Source of the DNA: Dactylonectria macrodidyma
Taxonomy: Eukaryota > Ascomycota > Sordariomycetes > Hypocreales > Nectriaceae
Direction of reading: 5' to 3'
NCBI GenBank assembly: GCA_020744425.1
Contig: JAGMUV010000008.1
Span: 620,001-684,000 of the forward strand
Length of the DNA stretch: 64,000 bases
A program made the position numbers and the translations under genes. The notes under the pieces are model-generated. The model saw nothing but the letters and a program-made list of their open reading frames with translations, searched no databases and was not told the origin of the DNA. Positions 55,001 to 64,000 of this stretch are shown in pieces (position 1 is the stretch's first letter; the number at the start of each line of letters is the position of its first letter).

Positions 55001-55599
55001 ACAAATACTATAAGCCTCGACCAAGAACCCAATCCGACTTAAGAGGAGAGGACAGAGCTGGTCCGCCCTTCGACATCAATGCTATCACAAAAGACGACAA
55101 ATATACCGCACTTCACATAGCCATCTTCAACGAAAATACGCCCATCTCACGGTTGCTCTTAATACATGGCGCGAGTCCCAACCCCATCTCTATCACAAGG
55201 CCAGCCATCCACTATGCCATAATGGGCCAGCAGCTGATCTACTTAGGCAACAAAGCCGGGCCAATTTTTGCATTTAACAGCCATATTAACAAAGACGAAC
55301 AGTTTCGATATTACTGCTATGCAGACGGCTGCAGATCCACAAAGCTGCCCATATTTGTGTGCAAACAGTTCACATAGAACCGGGCTTACGTGTTTCACCA
55401 TGAAAAGACGTTGTCAAACGTCATTCCGGGCATGACATGGTGCCAGGGTCATGGATTTCTCAAGGTGCCGAACGAGAGGTAGATGAAGATAGGACAGCAG
55501 TCAAAGGAAGAATCGGCAGCGGAACTGAAGAGGTGGTTGGAAGCCATGTTGAGGAAGTACGAGGCCGAAGCTGCACAGTACGGCGTTACGGTTGCTTGA
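52081..55599 (+). pseudogene. NACHT-ankyrin NLR, heavily RIP-damaged
   Basis: After a coiled-coil-like segment (LELRKAKEEVVRLEQSTTND) comes a P-loop APGVGKT (52440-52460). An intron (52469-52539, ending TTTTCAG) restores GKTYLA-SIIVDYLEKRYNGR. FYFDYRKQSQQTLFKMFITL and a Walker B-like MYLMLDALNESDE (about 52792-52830; Asn where Asp is usual) follow. About 1.8 kb riddled with stops and shifts leads to ankyrin repeats from about 54650 (PLSYATRKNHIDIVEELI, TALHIAIFNENTPISRLLLI) and a C-terminal Cys/His-containing domain (YYCYADGCRS) ending at TGA 55597-55599. This is the effector/STAND/repeat order of fungal allorecognition NLRs. It cannot be functional. Confidence 0.75.
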
Positions 55600-56440
55600 T
55601 CAGTTGACATAGGTCTCCGAGTCTACTCAAGAATGAAGACATCTGCTGAAGAATGAAGAGAAATGAATTGGTTGACAATCAGTTCTTTACCATCTCCTCA
55701 ACTAAATAACAACATTGTTAACCTCGAATGTCTGCACCGAGTTGGTCTCAAACCAAGACCAAAACTTGGTCCCGCTCATCGTGGTGTCTGAGTACTTCAC
55801 ATACTGGTCCCCTGTTCCGATTTGGGTATGCCAGCGTGTAACTGCAGCTCCGTTACTGGATGGTTGGGTGAACTTGGACAGCTCAAAGTTCAGATACTGG
55901 GCATCACCCCAATTAACAGCCACGATGACCAGCTTCTTTGCACCAGAGTCATACGCTGCAACGACGTTGTCCGCTCCGCCATCCAGGATCCGCATCCCTT
56001 CGCGAATGTGTCGAGTGAACTGAGCCAGCACGAAATACTTTTGGTTTGCGGCACCGACACTCCCGTCATCGTTGTTTGCGTCAATGAGACCCCAGCCACC
56101 CCCATCCAGAACCTGCCAGTAGACCCAGGCAGTGGGACGCAGCCACCGGAAGTCGAGCATCAGATTACTGACCAACCTCTGGCCCGTCGCATCGCTCTCG
56201 CCATACTCGCTGTTCCAGACGCGTTTACCGCGCCCTGAGGCGAGGCTGTAGACCTGGTCTCGCCTCCCGCTTCCGTACTGGTAGCCGTGGACGTTGATGC
56301 GTGCAACATTGCCCAGCGCCACGTCCCCCAGGCCGTTGAGAGTGCTGACAGCCTGGTCGTAGTACGACTCGTCCGACGCGGCGATGATCATGGAAGATAG
56401 CCCGCGGTTGTTAAGCTCCGTCCGGAGATTATTGATGATG

Positions 56441-56448
56441 GTTGCCTG
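56441..56448. repeat. hAT target-site duplication, left copy
   Basis: GTTGCCTG directly precedes the element and is repeated exactly at 59471-59478. An 8-bp duplication is diagnostic for the hAT superfamily. Confidence 0.95.
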
Positions 56449-59400
56449 CAAGGCCCGAACCCACTACACTGTAAATCCACGTGGACCACATATAAGTGGC
56501 CCATCTCTATTACATCCACTTGTCGGCGCTCAGATTACGTAATAATCCACTACACTTGGACACGAAAGTGGATGTAATGGAGTGGATTTAGGTGGATTTA
56601 GGTACAGTGGGATATTCCCTGACCCTGTATGGTTCATAGTACTTATTTTTGTATATGACTGCCCATTAAATCGAGGTACCTGGACCCAAGTTAGCCGAGG
56701 TCGATCACCCCTACAGCTAATCTAATAATATTGACGAGAAACTACCCCTATTGAGTGCGTTTTCTACAGATTTCCTGCTTTGTTTTTGCCAAAAAAAAAA
56801 TTTGATGTCAGCCAACCAGCCAGGCCAACCAGGCCAACAGCAGCGGCTCGAAGACCGTCTTTTTCGCCATTTCAGAGGCTGGAATTGGTCAGAACGCGCT
56901 CGTGATACTAGCTCTTGGCTGTGGGACTTTGGCTATGATATTCAACGTTATGGCTTACGCAAATGGGCTTGCAAGGACTGTATCCTCGGAAATCGTCCCA
57001 TTATCGCGAGTTTTACCTCTTCAGGTCTCCAGAACGCGGCAAATCATCTATGGCGTGAGCACAAAACACCAGCACCAGAGGGAGAGAAAAAGAGCACAGC
57101 ACAGCTCAAATCCGAAGGCGCACTGAAATCGAACCAGCCGACTATTGCCTCTGTTTTGAAACTGGACGTCAACAAGCCTACGGAACAGAATATCGCGAAT
57201 AGCTTCATCTCACGCTTTGATAAGCAACATTTTCAGCGTATGCTAGTCGAGTTAATCGTCAGTAGCAACCAGTCATTTTCCTTCGCCGAGAACCCCATCC
57301 TCCGAGAAATCTTCGACTATTTGAGTCCCTCCGTTTCCATCCAACACGCCAACTTGACTGCCACGGCTGTCCGATATAAGATCATTCAAGAGTATAACCG
57401 CCACAAGCAGACGGTTATCGAGGTGCTGAGGAACTCCCCTGGAGCCCTTCATATTTCATTTGATGGCTGGACGTCTCGAAATAAGCTTGCCCTCTACGGT
57501 ATTGCTTGTTTTTTCAGAGACGAGAAGAATCGGCCATGCAAAATCATGATTGGAGTTCCAGAGGCTCATCGTCACTTCGGCTCAACGATCGGTGGGGAGG
57601 TTCTCGACGTCCTACACACTCTTGGCGTGGGTCCAGAGAAGGTTGGCTATTTCACGCTCGACAATGCTGAAAACAACGATACTGCAATGGAGGTTATTGG
57701 TGCTGAACTTGGGTTCGATGGCCGACTGCGCCGAGGACGCTGTATTGGCCACACAATTAACTTGTCAGCCAAGGCGCTCTTATTTGGCAAAAACGCCGAC
57801 GCGTTCGAGAAGCAATTGTCAGGCGCAGAAGCGTTATCTGATACTGAATACGCTCAATGGCGCAAAAAAGGACCAGTTGGCAAGTTACACAATATCGTAG
57901 TTGATGTGCGTATTAGCCACCGGCTGATTTACTTGTTCAAGGAGGTCCAGAGGGTAAGCGGTTTAACTAAATCCTATTCGTCTCATATTAACTCGGTATA
58001 TCTAACAGGACGAAATTAATCGCGCCACCACCCTTAAACTCCGATCGAAGAAACCACTCAAGCTAATTATCGACAACGACACGCGTTGGCTGTCACAACT
58101 CTACATGATCCGCAGGGCTCTACGGTTGAAAACCTCTATCGAACTCCTACTGATCAAGTATAAGGCGCAATGGGAGGACGAAAATCGGTCTAAAAAGACT
58201 GGCCAAGTGACACAAGCCAAGTTGGCGAAAAAACCACGCATCCTCCGAGACGAGAATCAGCTAACGGACAAAGACTGGGAGGTTCTTTACCATTTGGAGG
58301 CTATTCTGACTGTTTTTGAGACCGTGGTAAAGACGCTTGAGGGTGATGGACACATCCGCAGGCGTAAGCAAGGCTGGACTGGCTCCTATGGCAATATCTG
58401 GGACGTGGTGCTTGGCTATGAGTTGCTGCTTAACACACTGGAAGAATATAAGCAGCTTGCTGCTGATTTTCCTGATCCAGAGCACTTCCGCATCGGAATC
58501 AACCTTGCTTGGGATAAGCTGGATGAATATTATCGGCGGCTGGACGAGACGCCCATCTACTATACGGCTATGGCGCTCCATCCAGCTTATCGTTGGGACT
58601 GGTTTGATGAAACGTGGGCTCATAAGCCTAGCTGGGTTGAAAAGGCAAAAGAGATGGTTGCCGACGTCTGGCTGTCCGATTACGCTCGTCTCGAGGTTAG
58701 AACCAGCAGCAGCAGAGGCGACGACGAGCCACCAGCAAAAAGACCTCGGTTTTTCAATCCCTTCGAGAAGAACAGTCGTCTGCCAAGCTCAATACCAGCC
58801 TACGCAGCAGCTATTGTGGGTGACGAGTACCAAGCGTGGCAGACGGATCGTGACGCCAGCGACGGCAACGTTCGTGATCCAATTGGTTACTGGATCACTA
58901 AGCAAGGCAGATATCCTCGGTTATCCAGGATGGCCTTGGACTTCCTGACGATCCAGCCGATGTCAGCCGAGTGTGAGAGGTTATTTTCAGCTGCTGGCAA
59001 GATGGTCTCGGGGTTGCGTACGAACCTAGATGCTGAGATTATCGCCATTTGTCAGGTCTTACGCTCTTGGTACCGTGCTGGCCTTATCAAGGACCTGGAT
59101 CCATTGCTTAAGTCACACCTCGAAAGTAAGCTGGATGCCGGCTGTGGGACTCTAAGCGACGACGAGCTGGCTCTTGCTGAGTCAAAATGGCTATTCGAGG
59201 GCGAGGACAGCGCCAGCGAGGTTGACGATTCATCACAGCAGCAAGAGGCTGAAGAGTTAGTGTCAACCTCTGAAAGTGAGGCTGAATAGGCGTCGACGAG
59301 GTTGTGAATAGCCTCAAAAGTCCACTTACAAAAATCCACTTATAAATCCACGTGTACATCCATTCCACTCCGGTCGAAAGTGTGCTACATCCACTTTGTA

Positions 59401-59470
59401 ATTGCCTAAAAATGGTCCATCCACTCTACTTGGTCCAAAAGTGGAGTGGATGTAGTGGTTTCGAGCCTTG
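56449..59470 (+). mobile_element. Complete hAT transposon
   Basis: This is a 3022-bp element with 20-bp terminal inverted repeats (CAAGGCCCGAACCCACTACA left, CAAGGCTCGAAACCACTACA on the reverse of the right end, two mismatches), flanked by an 8-bp target duplication. Subterminal sequences carry many copies of short motifs such as TCCACT, GTGGAT and TCCACTT near both ends (56450-56620 and 59300-59460), the usual transposase-binding layout of hAT elements. It encodes an intact two-exon transposase on its + strand and shows no RIP damage. Confidence 0.95.
56805..59289 (+). CDS. hAT-family transposase
   Basis: Two exons (56805-57953 and 58009-59289) with a 55-nt intron (GTAAGC...CAG) give 809 residues in frame. 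The ATG at 56805 (MSANQPG) is the first usable one. Residues about 40-90 form a BED-type zinc finger (C56-x2-C59, H81-x4-H86). The catalytic domain shows D220 (HISFDGWTS), D286 (YFTLDNAENND) and a C/H motif (CIGHTINL), then NDTRWLSQLY after the splice. The third acidic residue is E704 in SAECERLFSAAGK, within the C-terminal dimerisation domain (LTIQPMSAECERLF to LRTNLDAEIIAICQVLRSWY). The tail is acidic and Ser-rich. All expected residues are present, so the element looks autonomous. Length fits active fungal and animal hAT transposases. Confidence 0.94.
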
Positions 59471-59478
59471 GTTGCCTG
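59471..59478. repeat. hAT target-site duplication, right copy
   Basis: GTTGCCTG immediately follows the element's right TIR and is identical to 56441-56448. Confidence 0.95.
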
Positions 59479-60262
59479 AGTGGCGACATCGATGTGACAT
59501 CCTTCCTGGGTTCCGTCAGCCTTCCACCAGGTGGCCGAAGGCTCGTTGAAGGGTTCGACAGACTCAAAGACGATACCCCAGTTGTCCTTGGCGTACTTTG
59601 CAATGGTAGCCATGTAAACCGCGTGTTGCCCAAGGTTCCACGACTGGATGTTCTCACTACCGTCGGATGACCCCGAGGGGTTGTGGTTCTTGCACATCCA
59701 CCACATGGGCGAGTTGGAGAAGAGCTCGAAGCGGTTGGCGCCTCGGTCACGAGCCTTCCACATCATATTGCGTTGGTTCGAGTCCACTCCCCAGCTCCAG
59801 CTCGAGGAGGCGGGGTCGGAACTGTCCCAATTGAGCCAATGGCCCTCGATTTGCCGAGAAAGAATCATGTTCGTCGACACTACCATCTTGTCACTGCCAA
59901 TCGTATTCCAACTGCAGGCCCCGGCGTTGTGGCGAACAATGTTGAAGCCGAGGCCAGGCAAGCTCTTGCCGCTGAATTGCGTCGACTTGGTCGTGAAGAA
60001 GATGTCGGCCAGATCGTCACGAGTGCCAAACTTCTTGGCCCACCAAGCTAGAGAGGTCCCCCAACCGTCCCAGGTCCCTCTGTTAGAACCCGCATCGATC
60101 GTAGTTGTTGTATCGGCGGCCACTAGTGGGCTGATGGCAAAGGCCACAGCAAATCCAAGGATCGAACAGAAATACATCGTCGACGTTTACGGCCAAGGGA
60201 TCACCAGCTGTGGTTCCAAAGAAGAGAGAGCAAGTGTGTCATTTCTCGAGATGGGACGCTTC

Positions 60263-60270
60263 TTTTTATA
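60263..60270 (-). promoter_or_regulatory. TATA box of the GH30 gene
   Basis: On the minus strand the sequence reads TATAAAAA, about 85-95 bp upstream of the ATG at 60177, a normal fungal distance for a strongly regulated secreted-enzyme gene. Confidence 0.55.
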
Positions 60271-60324
60271 CTCGTTGTCCTGGCGAGTTTGTCACGAGCC
60301 ACTCTACCGAGGGGCTAATACCAC

Positions 60325-60620
60325 AAACATCGTTGCGTCTCGGCCCCGGCATCCCCGAGCCAGTAATCGTAACAAACACTTGTACGTATATGGATACGGA
60401 CTATTACCGTCCGCGCCGTCGTGAATTAACTTTGGTAGGTTACAACTATTTGCCGAGTCTCGGCCCTGTATCCGCAAGATACTAAACCACACAGCACACA
60501 GCACACACCTTTACATACGGGATACTACCGTTGCGTCTCGGCCCCGGCATCCCCGAGCTACTAACCACGACACACTTACCTCTGTACACCTACATATAGA
60601 CTACAGGCTAATACCGTGCG
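60325..60620. repeat. Degenerate ~100-200-bp promoter repeats upstream of the GH30 gene
   Basis: An exact 30-bp block (60331-60360) recurs at 60529-60558. A third, diverged copy (GTCTCGGCCCTGTATCC) lies near 60459. The flanking text CTAATACCGTGCGCGCC and CTATTACCGTCCGCGCC also recurs. Each exact block contains CCCCGG on the + strand, i.e. a CCGGGG match to the CreA consensus SYGGRG on the gene's strand, and an inverted CTCGG...CCGAG pair. A role in carbon-source control is an inference. Confidence 0.6.
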
Positions 60621-60787
60621 CGCCCTGTGATCATGTGGGGGGAAGCTTGCCGAGTATGCGGGGTTGCCTTTCTATAGAAATGGTCCTGGGAGGTGGGGAA
60701 GTGGGCTGGATCAGCGAGCAATGGGACAGCCCCCAGCCAACCAACATCAACCACCCTCATTGTGAAGTTCCCAGGCGTCTCCCGAAG

Positions 60788-61263
60788 AACATGCCAATTA
60801 AAGAACTAGGTCATGTGTTACAGCGAGGCACTCAAAGCTCGGTTCCAGGCCAAGTATATTCTCCGCGCTCCCAAATTCAACATCGCGACGGGTTTCGCAG
60901 GGACACCCATCATCACCCGCACCCTCACTGCGACGGCTTCTTGAGACGATGCTCCCAGACGGAAACATCGACCCTGGATCTATGACAAGCTTCAACCGTT
61001 ACGCTTTCGGTGCAGTTGCCAACTGGCTACACCAAACTGTCGGGGGGGTAGAATCCATGGTGCCAGGCTGGAAAGCAATTAAAGTCAAGCCCGTCCCTGG
61101 TGGCAACATCACCGGCACCGAGGTCGCTTTTGATGGGCCATTCGGTTGGGCCAAGTGCGAGTGGCTCTTGGAGGGGATCACTTCAGAGTGGAAGTCGAGA
61201 TACCGCCCAACACAAAGGCACTTGTCATTTTTCCGTCAGAGAGGGAGACAGAGAACGAATTAG
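60788..61263 (+). pseudogene. GH78 alpha-L-rhamnosidase-like C-terminal remnant
   Basis: One frame reads YSEALKARFQAKYI...KFNIATGFAGTPIITRTL (about 60820-60925), matching the (alpha/alpha)6 catalytic domain of GH78 enzymes. After a deletion and frame change the text resumes at 60949 with MLPDGNIDPGSMTSFNRYAF, GAVANWLHQTVGGVESMVPG and an ITGTEVAFDGPFGWAKCEW beta-sandwich segment. The piece that normally lies between (with the WERW-type motif) and all N-terminal domains are missing. Such enzymes remove rhamnose from plant pectin or glycosides. It is non-functional here. Confidence 0.65.
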
Positions 61264-61935
61264 GTAGCTTTAATCAGGTGGGAAGAATCGTGGGCTCGGG
61301 GATCCACAGTTTTGACTGACCTTCAATCCTGCTCAGTGGCCCCCAGACTCGATTGTAGGAGCACACCAGAAGGTCCCTGCTCAAACCACCATCGCACAGT
61401 AGTGTGTACTTCGACAGTAGGAAGAAACGAGACCTCCCTGTGTCCATATTGCGGACCTGGGTGGAATCCAGAATACCATCGCTAGGAACATGATATCTAC
61501 TAGTATGGCAACACGGCCAATGTGGCCTTGTGTTTTCTTTCCATCGCAACGGTCTAACTGCTAATTATTGGCAGTAAATAACTCAGTACTAAGTGGAGTT
61601 TTCGTTTCATAATGCTCTCGAATTAATCGCTTCGGGGAGTTACATGAGTGCTCACTTCGCTCTGGCATCCTTATCAATGTAGCTACCCTATAGCTTGATA
61701 TGAGGGAATACCTTGCGCCCGGTAAACACGGCGGGATTTTATACACCGACAGATGCTCAGTCATACATTTCGTTTGCATCAGTAGCAGATGGGCTCGTCA
61801 ATCATTTAACTGTCGTATCGCGTCGCTTCATCCTTTCTGTCATTTCTTGTTGACTGCTCAGCATAATTGACGCTCCACCGTTCAACATTTTCCTGTCGTC
61901 CAAGCATACATCCCAGTGGAAAAGACTTGATCACA
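61264..61935. other. Intergenic, no supported gene
   Basis: Only short minus-strand frames (61274-61549, 61561-61779) occur, without recognisable motifs. The last 130 bp are pyrimidine-rich and lead into the amidase start. Confidence 0.4.
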
Positions 61936-63565
61936 ATGAGATTCTCTATGTCAGCCTTCGCCGGCTTTGTTGGAGCATCGACCGTTCTTCATTTTAACGA
62001 CACGACCTACTACTCTCCAGGTACCATTGTAGGGTCCGTCAACGTCCTCAAGTCCAATTTCAACAATGTCTTGCCCGTGACTTATCTCGGTGACTTCCCG
62101 TCGAAGGTCGAGGATCTAGAACAACAGCGTGACAATCTACTAAACGGGGACGACGTCATGTCGGAATCTTTCCTCCCTACACTCATTCTCCACGCAAAAG
62201 CAAAAGTGTCGACTGGCATCAAGCGTTACCTCAAGTCCACCGGTACCAACAAACTCATATTAACTTCAATCGGAAAGTTGCCATCTGGACCATATTTCCT
62301 GCACCCCTCTGGTGACTTGACCAGGGTCTACAGGCTCTACGTTGACTACACCATGGCCTTCGCCCAGGCTGTGATTGAGGGCGAGGATGGAACATATTTG
62401 CCGTCTACTGCCGCAGTCGGCGAAAGCGTCAATGCGGCAATCAGTATCCCCGTTCCTTCACTCCATTACTACCCAAAGCCATCCCCTGAGAGGCCTCTCT
62501 CGGGCTTGCGCCTTGGCGTCAAGGACGTCTTCAACCTCAAGGGGACCAAGACGGGAGCCGGCTCCAGAGCATACTTTGCCCTGTATCCGCCCGCAAATGA
62601 GACAGCCTTCTCTCTCCAGCGCCTCATTAGCCTCGGTGCTGTCATCGTCGGCAAACTCAAAACGGCCCAGTTCGCCGCTGGCGAGGTGCCTACAGCAAAT
62701 TACGTGGACCAACTTGCGCCATTCAACCCCAGAGGTTATGGGTACCAAGCCCCTCGTCGTCTTCCTGCGGCACAGGGGAAGCGCTGGCGTCGTATGACTG
62801 GCTAGACCTTGGTACGGGAACTGATACCACTGGGTCCATTCGAGGGCCTTCCATGGCAAACGGCCTTTTCGGTCTCCGAATCACTAATGCGAGCTTGCCC
62901 CTGGATGGAATTCTCCCTGTCTCGGCAAGGATGGACACACCCCGGTTTGATCGCCTGAGATGCAAGGCTGCTACGGACGGCATACGAGAGTTGGCTCGAG
63001 ACAAAGGCCAACTACACCAGATTTCCCCGGAGGATCATCTTACCGCAGGAGTTCTGGCCGTCCCCTAACAAAACGTCCATGCCCATCCTCGAAAAGTTCA
63101 TCGATGACCTTTGCACTCTTCTAGAAGCAAGAGTTTGTGCATGTCAATACAAACAATTCCTTCATTCATCACACGGGCAACAAGGACGGTATCGCTGCTT
63201 TCATCAGTGACTATCCTCTAGTTTTGGTCAGGGATCAGTTCCGGGCTCTTGGGCAACCCTTTATCGCCGACTACCAAGAGGAATTCGGGCGATTCCCCTT
63301 CGTCAACCCGGTCCCTCGCAGCGGCCTTGCTTTTGCTGCTCAAATTGATGACGAGAGCTACGCAAATGCGGTTCGTCATCTCCAAGTCTACAGAGAGTGG
63401 TTTACCTCGCAGCTGTTACCTCCTTGTGAGGATGCCCTGGTTTTATACCCGCTTGGACCGGGCCTTGAATTGTATCGGAACGAGTCACTCAACACTTCCC
63501 CCCTCACGCCTTCATCGCCGTATGTCAACACATTGCAAGCGGCTGCAGCTGGGCTTCTAGATTAA
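61936..63565 (+). pseudogene. Secreted amidase-signature enzyme, frameshifted
   Basis: From the ATG at 61936 (hydrophobic N-terminus MRFSMSAFAGFVGASTVLHF, possible secretion signal) the first frame reaches LGVKDVFNLKGTKTGAGSRA, with the catalytic Lys of the amidase triad, and VDQLAPFNPRGYGYQAP. Near 62750 a one-base shift moves the code to another frame: SSSSCGTGEALASYDWLDLG, then GTDTTGSIRGPSMANGLFGL, which supply the cis-Ser and nucleophile Ser motifs. That frame stops at 63066-63068. A third piece (63190-63565) encodes the C-terminal text FRALGQPFIADYQEEFGRFP...YREWFTSQLLPP and ends early at TAA. All triad motifs survive, but the frame is broken at least twice. Confidence 0.75.
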
Positions 63566-63883
63566 GCCTCACTCATCCTGCCTGACGTGGCTGGTTTACG
63601 GAAACGAAATGATCCATGGGCCATCTACCCATTCGATAGTTCCGATCCCATGCACGCTGTTAGATTGAGGCTAAGGCACGGTTAAAGCGAGCCATTAACA
63701 GCAAAAGAAAACCCGCCCACAAGATTATGAAAAACACGAGAAGATGAACATAATCACCAGCCTCATCATCGCTACATTGACCCTGAATCGTGAACTCGAA
63801 CGTCCTCCTGACTGGTTAGGAAAAGAGGGACCGCGTATCTAACACATGCTTATTGCATACACACTCAGGGTAGGAATATCTGT
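63566..63883. other. Intergenic
   Basis: No frame of note. This is the upstream region of a possible gene starting at 63884. Confidence 0.4.
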
Positions 63884-64000
63884 ATGAGTCTCTTGAGTCC
63901 ATACGACAAAGAAACGCGGAAACCTCCGTGGGGGAAAATGAAGGAGTACTGGGCATCGCTGCATGATTTCTTGATATCCAGCTACGCTGTAGATTTGCTA
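63884..64000 (+). CDS. Possible gene start, cut by the window end
   Basis: An ATG at 63884 opens 39 codons without a stop up to the last base: MSLLSPYDKETRKPPWGKMK, then EYWASLHDFLISSYAV. Basic and aromatic residues make it protein-like, but no family can be named from so little. Confidence 0.35.
   Translation, partial: MSLLSPYDKETRKPPWGKMKEYWASLHDFLISSYAVDLL

Larger units (their letters stand above)
55702..60177 (-). pseudogene. GH30 endo-beta-1,6-galactanase-like gene split by a hAT element
   Basis: The gene is in two parts, 60177-59479 and 56448-55702; with the target duplication counted once they sum to 1446 nt, 481 residues, in frame. Residues 1-20 form a signal peptide ending at an Ala-rich site. 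The GH30-type catalytic text includes WDGWGTSLAWW, GLGFNIVRHNAGAC, NSPMWWMCKNHNPSG, the acid/base E212 (PFNEPSATWW) and the nucleophile E314 (VWNSEYGES). A C-terminal beta domain closes the protein (FWSWFETNSVQTFEV). Relatives cleave beta-1,6-galactan side chains of plant arabinogalactan outside the cell. Apart from the insertion I see no stop codon or missing catalytic residue, so inactivation is recent. A TATA box (minus strand, 60263-60270) lies about 90 bp upstream of the ATG. Confidence 0.88.

Noticed and set aside
60949..61263. Start of a new gene at MLPDG
   Set aside because: The text is the C-terminal part of GH78 enzymes; the ATG is an internal methionine.

Overview
The window is nuclear DNA of a filamentous ascomycete (Pezizomycotina, most likely Sordariomycetes; the rank is an inference). 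The evidence is short 37-87 nt GT-AG introns, a HET-domain gene, several NLR-type STAND genes (PNP/NB-ARC/TPR, NACHT, ankyrin), a PTH11-like rhodopsin-domain membrane protein, a CYP52-like P450, fungal hAT, Fot1/pogo, Helitron, Tad-LINE and LTR elements, and damage typical of repeat-induced point mutation (RIP): TAG/TAA codons and TpA-rich sequence inside frames that are otherwise still readable. No rRNA, tRNA or CRISPR was recognised.

Layout. 1-14.3 kb is old, mostly decayed repeat DNA: a RIP-damaged Helitron/PIF1 helicase (+), short tandem repeats, a Tad-like LINE end, a hAT transposase end, a degenerate ATP-dependent DNA ligase gene (-), a second Helitron (-) and a NACHT fragment. A complete secreted LysM-like, Ser/Thr-rich protein lies at 14.9-15.8 kb. 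From 16.4 to 19.9 kb there are at least three RIP-damaged same-strand genes (an F-box-like start, an unknown, a small membrane protein). From 20.6 to 26.2 kb there is a 5'-truncated PNP-NB-ARC-TPR NLR with two nonsense codons and a zinc-ribbon/F-box/ankyrin gene. A complete Fot1/pogo-like transposon (27330-29206) sits in a PIF1 helicase remnant, followed by more NLR debris to 32 kb.

33.3-43.5 kb is a gene island without RIP damage. It holds a six-exon gene for a roughly 1316-residue protein kinase/ankyrin/membrane protein (-), a divergently oriented HET gene (+), a 5'-truncated P450 (+) and a DUF829/PaxU-like alpha/beta hydrolase (-). 43.5-49.8 kb is repeat-rich and AT-rich in part, with a possible solo LTR. 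A five-exon rhodopsin-domain membrane protein (49884-51242, +) follows, then a RIP-damaged NACHT-ankyrin NLR to 55.6 kb.

55.7-63.6 kb carries secreted-hydrolase genes, nearly all broken. A GH30 endo-beta-1,6-galactanase-like gene (-) is interrupted by an apparently intact 3022-bp hAT transposon with an 8-bp target duplication. Next to it are a GH78 rhamnosidase remnant and a frameshifted amidase.

Taken together, the window reads as an accessory, transposon-rich compartment in which allorecognition/immunity-like genes (NLR, HET, kinase-ankyrin) and secreted functions accumulate and are inactivated by RIP and by recent DNA-transposon insertions. The two autonomous-looking DNA transposons and the 33-43 kb genes lack RIP damage, so they probably arrived, or escaped mutation, after the older repeats were hit.
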